Source of the DNA: Spirochaetia bacterium
GTDB taxonomy: Bacteria; Spirochaetota; Spirochaetia; Treponematales; Treponemataceae
DNA: 64,000 bases
Direction of reading: 5' to 3'
NCBI GenBank assembly: GCA_900767955.1
Contig: CAAGBC010000037.1
Location: 248,001 to 312,000 of the forward strand
Shown one piece after another: positions 26,401 through 34,301 of the stretch. Below the pieces are notes generated by a model. That model was not told the DNA's origin. It made no database searches and saw only the letters and a list, made by a program, of their open reading frames with translations. Each line of letters begins with the position of its first letter. Positions within the stretch are counted from its first letter, which is position 1. The translations under genes and the position numbers were made by a program.

Positions 26401-26666
26401 ACAATGTAACAATTGTTGGTCACGCAAATAGAGTTACAGATAATGAAGAAGAAGAAACTGTTGATAATCCACAAAAATGGGGACCAGCTTTAATTCCATT
26501 ATCTGCTAAGCGTGCAGAATTTGTAAAAGCATATCTTGTAAAACAAGGAATTAGTGCAAGTCGTCTTTCTACAGAAGGAAAAGGTGGAACTGAACTTGTT
26601 GTTGATTATCAAGATAAAGACAATAACTGGAAAAACCGCCGTGTTGAATTTATCTTAAATAAATAA
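23493..26666 (+). CDS. Large exported protein: FlgD/Ig-like repeats and C-terminal OmpA domain
   Basis: A 1057-residue exported protein. The signal peptide is about residues 1-22 (SSSLFAQ). The body is built of bacterial Ig-like units of FlgD type, recognisable by TWNGTMDNGETAPDGNYYY, NWNGTDDKGQIVPDGVYSY, SWNGFASSGSLAQDGKYKF, EWDGSNESGNKAADGIYS and similar. It also has calcium-loop-like blocks (ISPNNDGIQDEF, FSPDKDGNQDVI, FSPDNDGVDDDL) typical of surface proteins. Residues about 945-1057 form an OmpA peptidoglycan-binding domain (YNVTIVGHANRV, LSAKRAEFVKAYLVKQGI, NRRVEFIL). The ATG at 23493 follows GGAGG by five bases; an earlier ATG overlaps the ribosome-binding site. A periplasm-spanning or surface scaffold is likely. 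Confidence 0.88.
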   Translation: MKGFSKIILSLLLLTLSSSLFAQKKEVYISPNNDGIQDEFVLPIKISDKRLITAWQLVITDENDNVIRTIGNKVALPSGVTFKSFFKQLVTPKVGVEIPETVTWNGTMDNGETAPDGNYYYYFTATDENDNTGKTSKRLVVVDTKSPEIDLTQPTDKIFGEGVKSDFRIKQSGSKEDKWIGNFKNSVGEVVKTFTWENDVPDNFNWNGTDDKGQIVPDGVYSYEISATDRAGNTNAQTSITNIIYSAEKPATNILINGSRYFSPETDSKLSTIKFEVQIPVPAASSGNKLSEWKVSIVGSDGKIYRTYKGDDKNLPPSEIIFDGKDDNKTRLPEGKYQATVSAKYLNGYVPAIIRSPAFILDVTKPSAQIAVSDKVFGAGTKDKVSISMLITPKVYATVPSWTGKIINTKDSSVVKEYNFGEFPPESISWNGFASSGSLAQDGKYKFQLSGTDLAGNTGVIVSEDDFELNTKTATVLLSASDIAFSPNGNKVKDTISFKPVLKDVDAIASYEFKVLDSKGTAVKTISDTKVIPSNFVWDGKANDGIICPDGTYSATLKVVSANGSVASVNSAKFALDTVAPKVVAKTPWSVFSPDKDGNQDVIPISISDCSTENLWTAEVKNSKGIAVKKYSWKGKIRSATSDYFEWDGSNESGNKAADGIYSIVISSEDAAGNKFSTALNNLTMDSRETKAYVIAELEGISPNGDKVLDTQKFNIKTSVPEGILSWNFDIRSENGTSIRGWSEKDSANLPATIIWDGLDSSGKPAEGTYTGTLKIAYKKGNLVQAISTPFICSATPPMLSVKTAPKYFSPDNDGVDDDLFIKLSGSTKALIKNWSFTIYDPLGKTFWKTNGTKAITERIIWDGLSNVQKNASGFAERVQSATDYPYEFKVTDSLGMTSVVKGNIAVDVLVIRDGSVLKMAVPSIIFRSDNADFKTVKEVAKGGLALDKAENNEKVLKRIAQILNKFKDYNVTIVGHANRVTDNEEEETVDNPQKWGPALIPLSAKRAEFVKAYLVKQGISASRLSTEGKGGTELVVDYQDKDNNWKNRRVEFILNK

Positions 26667-26706
26667 AAAAAAAGTAAAAATTTTATAAGTTTTTTTATAA
26701 AAACTA

Positions 26707-26735
26707 TTGACATTCTTTGTTGTTTTGAATATTAT
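26707..26735 (+). promoter_or_regulatory. tRNA-Asn promoter
   Basis: Perfect TTGACA (26707-26712), a 17-nt spacer and TATTAT (26730-26735), with the tRNA starting about 28 bases after the -10 box. Confidence 0.8.
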
Positions 26736-26762
26736 GATATTCACATTCAGCAATGAATGGTT

Positions 26763-26835
26763 GCTCGCTTAGCTCAGCTGGTAGAGCAATGGACTGTTAA
26801 TCCATGTGTCGCAGGTTCAAAACCTGCAGCGGGCG
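26763..26835 (+). tRNA. tRNA-Asn (anticodon GTT)
   Basis: A 73-base cloverleaf. The acceptor GCTCGCT pairs with AGCGGGC (one G-U pair). The D-arm is GCTC/GAGC, the anticodon stem ATGGA/TCCAT carries loop CTGTTAA with anticodon GTT, and the T-arm is GCAGG-TTCAAAA-CCTGC. The discriminator is G and CCA is not encoded. The gene has its own promoter and terminator. Confidence 0.97.
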
Positions 26836-26867
26836 AAGGACTCAAGTTTACTTGAGTCCTTTTTTTA
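26836..26867 (+). terminator. Rho-independent terminator after tRNA-Asn
   Basis: AAGGACTCAAG and CTTGAGTCCTT form an eleven-pair stem around TTTA, followed by a T run. Confidence 0.92.
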
Positions 26868-26901
26868 TGTTCAGATTGTGTTTGAAATTTAGGAATTTAA
26901 A

Positions 26902-27519
26902 ATGAATGATATAAAATTACAAAAAAAAGATTTTCGTAAAAAAGTAAAAGAAGTTGTTACAAAATTTTGCAAAGATGAATTATTATGCAAAGAATGTGAA
27001 AAGTCTGCGTTTCAAACTTTTACTGCTTCTGATGTTTACAAACAAGCTGATGTGATTTTTTGTTATATGGCAATGTGGGATGAAATTAGTGTTTCAAAAA
27101 TTATTGAACAGGCAATAAAAGATAATAAAAAAGTTGCACTTCCAAAAATTGATAATGAGAATTCAGTAATGGATTTTTACTTTGTTGATTCATTGAATAA
27201 TGTGGAACCAGAAAAAGTTTACGGAATATTAGAACCAAATTCTATTTGTGAAAAAGTAATTTTATCTGAGTTAAAAGGTAATGTTGTAATTTTAGTTCCT
27301 GGAAGAGCGTTTAATTTGCACGGCGAACGCATTGGAAGAGGCAAAGGTTTTTATGATAAATTCTTAAGCCAACTTTCAGAATACAAAAATTCAATCAATT
27401 TAAAAGTTTGTGGTGTAAGTTATTCTGTTCAAATTACAAAAGATTTTCCTGTAGAAGAAACTGATTACAAAATGGAATATCTTTTGTGCGAATATGGAAT
27501 TACAAAAGTTCACGCATAA
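26902..27519 (+). CDS. 5-formyltetrahydrofolate cyclo-ligase
   Basis: A 205-residue cytoplasmic enzyme that converts 5-formyl-THF to 5,10-methenyl-THF using ATP. The nucleotide-binding basic N-terminus is KKDFRKKVKEVV. The family core is present: DVIFCYMAMWDEISVSKII, KVALPKI, YGILEPN at about 115-121, and the P-loop-like active-site region VILVPGRAFNLHGERIGRGK followed by GFYDKFL. A small deviation is GRAF where most members have GLAFD. AGGA lies eight bases before the ATG. It appears monocistronic. Confidence 0.9.
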   Translation: MNDIKLQKKDFRKKVKEVVTKFCKDELLCKECEKSAFQTFTASDVYKQADVIFCYMAMWDEISVSKIIEQAIKDNKKVALPKIDNENSVMDFYFVDSLNNVEPEKVYGILEPNSICEKVILSELKGNVVILVPGRAFNLHGERIGRGKGFYDKFLSQLSEYKNSINLKVCGVSYSVQITKDFPVEETDYKMEYLLCEYGITKVHA

Positions 27520-27529
27520 TTATTGATAT

Positions 27530-30334
27530 TTATTTTGCATCTGCTGAATAAAGTCGTAATTGTGCTTCTTCTGGGAAGTAATCATTTAAGATTGCTAAAA
27601 AGTCTGTTTCAGTAGAATTTGCAATTAATTCATAATCTTTTATATATTTTTTTGAATCACCAAAATTATTTATTCCTTCGTTGATTAAAATTGCAGTTCC
27701 TCTGTTTGTTTGTGTACTAGATAGCGTATTCATTAACCATGATATTTTTATATCGTGAATTATATTTGCTTCTGGATTTTTTAATTTTTCTTTTAAATTT
27801 GCTATTGTATTTTTGTAAAGCGTGTTTACATTAGAAACTTTTGCTACATTTAAGAATGTAAATGTAGCAGCTGGAATATTTTTAGAAGCGTTTACAATTT
27901 GGATTTTTGATGTGATATTTTGGTTGGAACCAAGTTCTTCCATTTGGTCAGCAAGATAAAATGATAATGCTGAAAAATATGCGAATTCCTTTGAAGTTGC
28001 TTCTGGTGATTTTACCCAAAACTGAACAGGGTCTTCAAAATTTTTTGTAGGAACTAAAATTGCCGGCATTGGACCTGCATCTTCTGCTGCAACATCTGTA
28101 TAAAACAAGTGTCGTATTTTTACAGAAAGTTTTTTGCTTTTTGTGAAATTTGGTTCTGGAATTTTTAATGGTTTTATTTCAGTTTTTGAATTTGGTGTTG
28201 AAAGTTGGCCTATTGATTTTTCAAGAGCAGTTTTTATTTGTTCAGTATTTGTGTTTCCAATAATTACTACATTGTACAAACTTGCATTCAAGAATATTGG
28301 ATAGGCTTCAAGAATGTCTAAGTAATTTGTAAATTCCAAAATATCTTTTTCTGAATCAAAGGCATTTTTATAATCTGCTGAGGAATATAAATAATTGATT
28401 GCTTTGCTGTAAAGTTGGTTTACAGGGCTTCCGTTGTACAATCGTTTTTGAGTTTGAACAGAATAAACATAACTATCTGCATCTGCTGGAAGAATTTCAC
28501 CAAAAATTAATGCATCAGAAATTGCTTTTATACAATTTTCTAAATCTTCGTAATTACATTCAACAGAAATTGTGCTGTAAGAAAGATTTGTTTCCGCAAG
28601 AATTTCTGGAGTTCCTTTGATTGTGCCAAAGTATTTTTGTTTGTAAATTTCGTTTTGAATATTGGAAGCAAAAGCATTTGTCATTACATTTGTAAAACCA
28701 CTGTTGCCTTTGTCTGCAAGTTTTCCGCCTTTTATAGAAATAAGAATTACTGCATTTGAAGTTTGATTATTACTTTTTACAGTTACAGGAATTCCGTTTT
28801 GTAGAGTGAATGAATCAAAATTTTGTGAATTGTTTTTTTCAAAATCGCTAAAGAAATCTTGTGTAGTTGTGGATTTTTTTTCTTCCAAAAGTTTTTCTTC
28901 GGAAATACCTAAAATTGCATTTTTGTATAATTTTTGTGTGTACCAAGAACCATTTTTTGTATCAACAGCTTCGAAACCAGCTTTTTTGAAGGCGGTTCTG
29001 TAATTTTTATAAGTTTTTGAATTTACTAAAACAAAAACAAATGGCTGTTCATCTTGGTGAAGTTGTTTTATTTCATCTAAATTTTGTTCATAAAGATTTG
29101 TTGTTCTACCAAAAAAAGATTCTGTTAAAGTTTTGGAATCAGCTTTGTCTGTGATAATTTGTTCAATTGCCCAATATTGTGAAATATAATCCATTAAGGT
29201 TTTTGAATTTTTTAATATGTTTTCAAAGTCGGAAATTAATTTTTGTTTTGAAAAATTGTATTCGTCTTGGGAAGTGACTTTTGCTGCATTTTTTGTAATT
29301 TGTTCAAAAAGTTTTGCTTGTTCAACAGGATTTGTTTTTGATTTTTCCAATAAAGATTGAAATATTATTCGTGAGCATCCGTTTTTGTGGGCAGCGGCAG
29401 AATTAATATATTCACTTCCACGAATGTTTAATTCTTTTCTTTTTAATAGTTCATTTTTGTAAGATGAATTTTCTAAATTGTAGGCTAAGGCTGCAATATC
29501 GGCTTGTGTCATATTCATTGAAATATATTGAACAACAATTTGTGTAATTTCTTCAGAAAATTGTGAATCGTGGATTACAAATTTTTTCTGAGTTCCCCCT
29601 GGAATTACAGGTTCTTGGGTGTGTTTTTTTATTCCTGCCTTGTGCTGACCAAAAGTTTGTTCTATTATGAAAAGTGCATCTTCCTTTCTGATTGCGCCGC
29701 TAATAAATACAGCACAGTTTTGAGGAACATACCATTCGCGGGAAATTTTATTTAATATTGAACGAGCTTTTGTTGGCGTTGTGTTTGTGAAAATAGCTGG
29801 ATAAATTCCAGAATCTTGTTTCCAAGGAGCTGCAGAAAAAACTCGTGAATCGATGCTTCCGTTGATAAATCCTGCAGGGCTGTTTGCGTATTGCATTACT
29901 TCAGTTTTTAAGGCGGAAAGTTCCCTCTGGATATTTTTATCACTAAAGATTGGATTAAATGCACATGATGAAATATTTTCTAGTGCTTGTCTAACTTGTG
30001 AAGGAGCGACTGTTGTAACATAACGGGAAGAATCGGCTCCGCATTGTGCTGAATAATTTTTTTCGGAGAAGATGTATTTGTTTGGTGAGCCAGCAGCGTA
30101 TTTAAAAAGTCGTGCGTATAATGGAAAGAAACCTGCCGTTTCTGGAGTTTGTGCGCTAATTCCCGCTTTTGCAGTGAATTCAATTCTGACTGGAGCAGAA
30201 GAAAAATCTTCGATAATAAAAACTTGCAAACCGTTTTCTAATGTATATTCATTGTAATTAAAATTTTTTATATCTTGGGAATGTAATTGAAATATTGTAC
30301 TTAGCAAAAATATTAGAGTTATTATTTTTTTCAT
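27530..30334 (-). CDS. M16 (insulinase-like) peptidase homologue lacking the zinc motif
   Basis: A 934-residue exported protein with signal peptide MKKIITLIFLLSTIFQLHSQ. It has the fold pattern of two M16 halves: YTLENGLQVFIIEDFSSAPV near the start with the peptidase-like helix at residues 55-75, and a second start FTLQNGIPVTVKSNNQ near 480. The inverted zinc-binding motif HxxEH is absent from both halves: the place is taken by ETAGFFPLYARLFKYA in the first and KGNSGFTNVMTNAFA in the second. The fold may serve binding or chaperone roles as in non-catalytic M16 subunits. The ATG at 30334 has a -10 box six bases upstream. Confidence 0.78.
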   Translation of the reverse strand: MKKIITLIFLLSTIFQLHSQDIKNFNYNEYTLENGLQVFIIEDFSSAPVRIEFTAKAGISAQTPETAGFFPLYARLFKYAAGSPNKYIFSEKNYSAQCGADSSRYVTTVAPSQVRQALENISSCAFNPIFSDKNIQRELSALKTEVMQYANSPAGFINGSIDSRVFSAAPWKQDSGIYPAIFTNTTPTKARSILNKISREWYVPQNCAVFISGAIRKEDALFIIEQTFGQHKAGIKKHTQEPVIPGGTQKKFVIHDSQFSEEITQIVVQYISMNMTQADIAALAYNLENSSYKNELLKRKELNIRGSEYINSAAAHKNGCSRIIFQSLLEKSKTNPVEQAKLFEQITKNAAKVTSQDEYNFSKQKLISDFENILKNSKTLMDYISQYWAIEQIITDKADSKTLTESFFGRTTNLYEQNLDEIKQLHQDEQPFVFVLVNSKTYKNYRTAFKKAGFEAVDTKNGSWYTQKLYKNAILGISEEKLLEEKKSTTTQDFFSDFEKNNSQNFDSFTLQNGIPVTVKSNNQTSNAVILISIKGGKLADKGNSGFTNVMTNAFASNIQNEIYKQKYFGTIKGTPEILAETNLSYSTISVECNYEDLENCIKAISDALIFGEILPADADSYVYSVQTQKRLYNGSPVNQLYSKAINYLYSSADYKNAFDSEKDILEFTNYLDILEAYPIFLNASLYNVVIIGNTNTEQIKTALEKSIGQLSTPNSKTEIKPLKIPEPNFTKSKKLSVKIRHLFYTDVAAEDAGPMPAILVPTKNFEDPVQFWVKSPEATSKEFAYFSALSFYLADQMEELGSNQNITSKIQIVNASKNIPAATFTFLNVAKVSNVNTLYKNTIANLKEKLKNPEANIIHDIKISWLMNTLSSTQTNRGTAILINEGINNFGDSKKYIKDYELIANSTETDFLAILNDYFPEEAQLRLYSADAK

Positions 30335-30340
30335 TTTGTA

Positions 30341-30370
30341 ATTATACACTGACCAACTTGTAAAAGTCTA
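30341..30370 (-). promoter_or_regulatory. Promoter of the M16 homologue, probably leaderless
   Basis: On the minus strand TAGACT (30365-30370), an 18-nt spacer and a perfect TATAAT (30341-30346) are followed six bases later by the ATG at 30334. It lies back to back with the promoter of the 30421 gene. Confidence 0.55.
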
Positions 30371-30385
30371 TTCAGAAAAAAATAT

Positions 30386-30414
30386 TTGACAAATAACTTT
30401 CATGTAAGTAGAAT
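30386..30414 (+). promoter_or_regulatory. Promoter of the DUF4954-like gene, leaderless
   Basis: Perfect TTGACA (30386-30391), a 17-nt spacer and TAGAAT (30409-30414) are followed by six bases and the ATG at 30421. The expected transcription start is the A of the ATG. Confidence 0.7.
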
Positions 30415-30420
30415 TGCGTT

Positions 30421-32589
30421 ATGTCACAAGTTATTTATGAAAAAAAATGTCCCTTTTCTTGTAGTGTTCCAAAAGATTTATTATTAAATAAAAGAAACCT
30501 TTCTGAAACTGAAATCCAATTATTAAAATCCAATTTTAATACAAATGAAGATTCTACTTGGCAAAATATTTTTGTTGATAAAGATGAATTTGATGCTGAG
30601 TTAATCAAAAATGTAGAATTTGCAGGTTTTATTGTTTTAGGAAAATTATCAAAAGCAAAATTAAAATATCACGATTTGGAACTTCCTGTAGGAATTTATA
30701 ATTCTTACTTAAAAAATGTTGTGACAGGTGATGATAATGTTATTAAAAATGTAATATATCTTGAAAATTACAGACTTGGAAATAGAGTTTTACTATTTAA
30801 TATTCAAGAATTAAGTTGTACAAACCATTCAAAATTTGGAAACGGAATTCTAAAAGAAGGTGAACCAGAATCAAATCGTATTACAATTGCTGTAGGAAAC
30901 GAAAATGAAGGTAGATGTGTTTTGCCTTTTGAACAAATGATTCCTGCTGATGCGTATTTGTGGTCACGCTATAGAGATGATTCTGAATTAATGAATCGCT
31001 TTGTTGAACTTACTGAATACGGAAATACAAAAAAATTAGATACTTACGGAACAATTGGTGATGATTCTGTTATTAAAAATACAACTTTAATTAAAGATGC
31101 AAAAATCGGTGAATCTGCATATATTAAAGGTGCTTTCAAAATTAAAAATGTTACAATTCTTTCTTCACAGGAAGAAATGTCTCAAATTGGTGAAGGCGTT
31201 GAACTTGTAAATGGAATTATGGGGTACGGAAGTCGTGTTTTTTACCAAGCTGTTGCAGTTCGTTTTGTAATTGGAAGAAATTGTCAGCTAAAATATGGGG
31301 CTAGACTTCTTAATTCTGTTATTGGTGATAATTCAACTGTTTCTTGTTGTGAATTATTAAACAATTTGATTTTTCCGTTCCATGAACAGCATCATAATTC
31401 ATCGTTCCTTATTGCAACAACAATTATGGGGCAATCAAATATTGCAGCTGGTTCAACAATTGGAAGTAATCATAATTCACGCAGCCCAGACGGAGAAATT
31501 ATTGCAGGAAGAGGCTTTTGGCCTGGTTTGTGTAGTGATTTTAAACACAATAGCAAATTTGCTTCATTTTCATTGATTTCTAAAGGTTCATATCAACAGG
31601 AACTTAATATTTGTTATCCATTTTCATTAGTTGCACCGGGAAAAGATTCATCAAATGCCATATATATTATTCCTGCATGGTGGTTTATGTACGATATGTT
31701 TGCAATTGTACGAAATCGCTATAAATTCAAAAAGCGTGATAAGCGTGCAGTAAAAATTCAGAATATAGAAATGGATCCTCTTGCACCAGATACAATGCAG
31801 GAAGTTTTGGCAGCAATTGCACGAATTATTGAACTTACACAAGCGAAACTTGCTGATTTTGGAAAAACATTTGATTCTTCTGAACAAGTTGATGTTCGTC
31901 AAATAGCAAAAGATTATCTTCATCAGCATTCAGAAGAAGATTTTGAATTGTTTGACAGATTGTGTCAGAAAAAATATGGTGCAGTAATTATTAAGCCTAC
32001 AAAAGCGTATAAAATGTATAGAAAAATACTAAAATATTACGCTGCAAAAAAACTTGTTGATTATTGTATTAAAAATAACGAAACTTCATTAACAAATTCG
32101 TTAATCGATAAGATTTTGGAAATTCCACTTTATACATCTTGGTTAAATGTTGGTGGTCAAATTATTCCAGAAGAAAAAATAAACGAATTGTTTGAAGCTA
32201 TAAAAGCTAAAAAAATAAATACTTGGGATGAAGTTCATAATTTTTATAATGAGTGTGATAAAAATTATATGGATTATGAAGTTCGTTATGCTATTTTCTT
32301 GCTAGAAAAATTATATTCATCAGAAATAAAGCAATTTAATGCTGATATTTTTAATGATATCGTAAATGATGTAATTGTTGTTTCTAACGATATGTATACT
32401 TCTTCTGTATCTTCAAGAGAAAAAGATTTTACAGATTATTTTAGAGCTATGACATATCGCAATAAAGAAGAAATGACTGCGGTTTTAGGAACAATCACAG
32501 ATAACGATTTCTTAAACGAATTAAAAGTTGATACAGAACAATTTAATTCAATGTTAAAAAATATGTTCAGTCAATTATGCAAAAATTAA
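30421..32589 (+). CDS. Hexapeptide-repeat (left-handed beta-helix) protein, DUF4954-like
   Basis: A 722-residue cytoplasmic protein without signal peptide. Residues about 60-330 contain hexapeptide-like turns (GDDNVIKNV, LGNRVLLFNI, GDDSVIKNTTLIKDAKIGES, GRNCQLKYGARLLNSVIGDN) that build a left-handed beta-helix, as in sugar-nucleotide acyl- and uridylyltransferases. The second half is helical. Its length and layout fit the DUF4954 family of treponemes and Bacteroidetes, which has no proven function; my family call is from memory. The start is set by a complete promoter six bases upstream. It is unlinked to sugar genes here. Confidence 0.75.
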   Translation: MSQVIYEKKCPFSCSVPKDLLLNKRNLSETEIQLLKSNFNTNEDSTWQNIFVDKDEFDAELIKNVEFAGFIVLGKLSKAKLKYHDLELPVGIYNSYLKNVVTGDDNVIKNVIYLENYRLGNRVLLFNIQELSCTNHSKFGNGILKEGEPESNRITIAVGNENEGRCVLPFEQMIPADAYLWSRYRDDSELMNRFVELTEYGNTKKLDTYGTIGDDSVIKNTTLIKDAKIGESAYIKGAFKIKNVTILSSQEEMSQIGEGVELVNGIMGYGSRVFYQAVAVRFVIGRNCQLKYGARLLNSVIGDNSTVSCCELLNNLIFPFHEQHHNSSFLIATTIMGQSNIAAGSTIGSNHNSRSPDGEIIAGRGFWPGLCSDFKHNSKFASFSLISKGSYQQELNICYPFSLVAPGKDSSNAIYIIPAWWFMYDMFAIVRNRYKFKKRDKRAVKIQNIEMDPLAPDTMQEVLAAIARIIELTQAKLADFGKTFDSSEQVDVRQIAKDYLHQHSEEDFELFDRLCQKKYGAVIIKPTKAYKMYRKILKYYAAKKLVDYCIKNNETSLTNSLIDKILEIPLYTSWLNVGGQIIPEEKINELFEAIKAKKINTWDEVHNFYNECDKNYMDYEVRYAIFLLEKLYSSEIKQFNADIFNDIVNDVIVVSNDMYTSSVSSREKDFTDYFRAMTYRNKEEMTAVLGTITDNDFLNELKVDTEQFNSMLKNMFSQLCKN

Positions 32590-32670
32590 TTCGTAAATTG
32601 ATGTTTGTTTATTAATTTATAAAAAGGTGTGAGGCTAAAACTTCTACTAAAATATATTAAGGATAATAAT

Positions 32671-33189
32671 ATGAAAAAGAAAATAATTTCAATTTTTACA
32701 ATGATGTTTTTATGTGGAATTTTTAATCTTTCTGCACAGTCAGTAAGAATTGGTTCACAAGCTCCAGATTTTTCAATTGAACTTCAAAAAGATGGAAAGC
32801 CTTCTGGAAAAACTGTAACACTTGCTGATTACAAAGGAAAAGCATTGTTGCTTCATTTTTGGGCAACTTGGTGTCCGCCATGCAAAGTTGAACTTCCTCA
32901 TCTTGAAAAATTAGTACAAAAAATACAGAGCAAAGGCGACAACTCAAAAATAAATTTTTTAGCAGTATGTATTTCTGATAGCCAAAATTCTTTAACTTCC
33001 TTTATGAAAAAAAATGGATACACTTTTGCAGGTGGATTAGATGCCACAGGAAGAATTGCAATGAAATATGGAATTCAAGGTGTTCCTACTTCAATTTTGA
33101 TTTCTCCAGATGGAAAAGTTTTAAAGATTCATGTTGGAATGATGAATGAAAAGTTATTAGAAAATTTTGTTAGCGGATATGACCTTTAG
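32671..33189 (+). CDS. Exported TlpA-like thiol-disulfide oxidoreductase
   Basis: A 172-residue periplasmic thioredoxin-fold protein. The signal peptide is MKKKIISIFTMMFLCGIFNLSAQ. The redoxin domain begins with RIGSQAPDFSIEL and has the active site WATWCPPCKVELP (CPPC). The cis-proline loop is GIQGVPTSILISPDG. The ATG at 32671 has AAGGA upstream; a frame opening at 32629 adds a non-signal sequence. The next gene (small CXXC protein) overlaps its end and a ferredoxin-type membrane protein follows, so the operon may carry electrons or thiols across the inner membrane. Confidence 0.88.
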   Translation: MKKKIISIFTMMFLCGIFNLSAQSVRIGSQAPDFSIELQKDGKPSGKTVTLADYKGKALLLHFWATWCPPCKVELPHLEKLVQKIQSKGDNSKINFLAVCISDSQNSLTSFMKKNGYTFAGGLDATGRIAMKYGIQGVPTSILISPDGKVLKIHVGMMNEKLLENFVSGYDL

Positions 33190-33340
33190 TAAAAATCAAA
33201 AGCAACGAAAAAAAATCTTTCAGTTTTGTTTGATAATTCTTGGCATAGCATTTATTTTGCTTGGAATTTATTTTTCACAACCATTAGATATTTTTAGAAA
33301 AGCAATTTTTATTTGTATGGAGTGCATTGGAATTGGCTAA
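33179..33340 (+). CDS. CD1871A-like small CXXC-motif membrane protein
   Basis: A 53-residue protein. A basic N-terminus (MTFSKNQKQRKK) is followed by a membrane helix (about residues 15-34) and the C-terminal motif ICMECIGIG containing CxxC. This pattern matches the short 'CD1871A family CXXC motif-containing' proteins. It overlaps the tlpA-like gene by 11 bases and the ferredoxin-type gene by 14, so the three are translationally coupled. The CxxC could exchange disulfides or bind a cofactor with its neighbours. The function is unproven. Confidence 0.75.
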   Translation: MTFSKNQKQRKKIFQFCLIILGIAFILLGIYFSQPLDIFRKAIFICMECIGIG

Positions 33341-34181
33341 AAAGTGTGAAACTCCAAAAATTGAAAAATCACAAATTAAGCGTAGGCTCATACAAGTAAT
33401 TTCTGCGTTGATTTATAATATTGATGTTGCAAATTGGTTTACAGGAAAAATTTCTCAAACTGGGCTGAAAAAAGTTTGTGTTCCTGGATTAAATTGTTAT
33501 TCATGTCCAGGCGCAATTTCTTCTTGTCCGTTAGGCGCTTTGCAAAATACAATTGCCAATGGAAAAGTTCCTTTTTATGTGATGGGATTTTTTCTTTTAG
33601 TTGGAACTTTATTCAGTCGTTTAATTTGTTCATTTTTATGCCCCTTTGGATTGTTTCAAGAATTGTTGTATAAAATTCCTTCAAAAAAGGTAAAAAATAC
33701 TCCAAAGTTAAAAGCTATAACAAGAAAAGTTTCTTTATTAAAATATTTTATTTTGGCAATTTTTTGTGTGCTTTTACCATTGATTTTTTATTTTAAAGAT
33801 GGATTTGCTTTTCCTTATTTTTGTAAATGGCTTTGCCCAGAAGGAACAATTTTTGCAGGATGGCCTTTAGTTGCAATGAATGAAACTCTTCGTTCAGCAA
33901 TTGGATTTTTATTTTCTTGGAAAACAGTTCTTTCTGCATCTTTTATTTTGTGGTCAATTTTTATGTTCCGTCCCTTTTGTCGTTTTTTTTGTCCACTTGG
34001 AGCAATTTATTCATTCTTTAATAAGTCAGCAATTTTTGGAATAAAAGTTGATTCAACAAAATGTACACATTGTAATGCCTGCGTAAACTTTTGCAAAATG
34101 GATACTTTAGAAATTAATGACAGAGAGTGTATTCGTTGTGGTGAATGTAAAAGTCAATGTCATTTTAATGCAATAAAATAA
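33327..34181 (+). CDS. 4Fe-4S membrane protein, NapH/CcoG-like
   Basis: A 284-residue integral membrane iron-sulfur protein. Five to six membrane helices carry cysteine motifs of the NapH type: CSFLCPFGLFQE, CKWLCPEGTIF and CRFFCPLGAIYSFF, plus an N-terminal CYSCPGAISSCPLGAL. The C-terminus has a two-cluster ferredoxin unit, CTHCNACVNFC and CIRCGECKSQC. It likely moves electrons through the inner membrane to the periplasmic TlpA-like partner encoded upstream. The start is TTG at 33327 with GGAG at 33319; a second TTG six bases on is possible. Confidence 0.85.
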   Translation: MELAKKCETPKIEKSQIKRRLIQVISALIYNIDVANWFTGKISQTGLKKVCVPGLNCYSCPGAISSCPLGALQNTIANGKVPFYVMGFFLLVGTLFSRLICSFLCPFGLFQELLYKIPSKKVKNTPKLKAITRKVSLLKYFILAIFCVLLPLIFYFKDGFAFPYFCKWLCPEGTIFAGWPLVAMNETLRSAIGFLFSWKTVLSASFILWSIFMFRPFCRFFCPLGAIYSFFNKSAIFGIKVDSTKCTHCNACVNFCKMDTLEINDRECIRCGECKSQCHFNAIK

Positions 34182-34215
34182 TTTTATTATATCAATGCAA
34201 TGGCAAAAATCTGTA

Positions 34216-34244
34216 TTGCTTATTTGTTTTAAATAAGGTATATT
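34216..34244 (+). promoter_or_regulatory. Promoter of the leu leader
   Basis: TTGCTT (34216-34221), a 17-nt spacer and TATATT (34239-34244) lie six bases before the leader-peptide ATG at 34251. The leader peptide mRNA would start at or near its first codon. Confidence 0.5.
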
Positions 34245-34250
34245 TTTTTT

Positions 34251-34301
34251 ATGAAACACTTACTACTACTACTAACTAAGGTTCTCAATTTTGCCGCTTA
34301 G
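34251..34301 (+). CDS. leu operon leader peptide (attenuator peptide)
   Basis: A 16-codon frame encoding MKHLLLLLTKVLNFAA. Codons 4-8 are five consecutive leucines (TTA CTA CTA CTA CTA), and codon 12 is CTC, so 6 of 16 residues are leucine. It ends in TAG at 34299-34301, inside the segment that can pair with the downstream terminator. It precedes leuA, the first committed step of leucine synthesis. Together this is the textbook pattern of a ribosome-mediated attenuator peptide: stalling at leucine codons when charged tRNA-Leu is scarce frees the antiterminator. Confidence 0.9.
   Translation: MKHLLLLLTKVLNFAA

Noticed and set aside
32590..32668. Segment GGCTAAAACTTCTACTAAAATAT before the tlpA-like gene resembling hairpin 1 of the leader element
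   Set aside because: The match is about 20 bases and lacks the hairpins and terminal module, so chance or a decayed fragment cannot be told apart.
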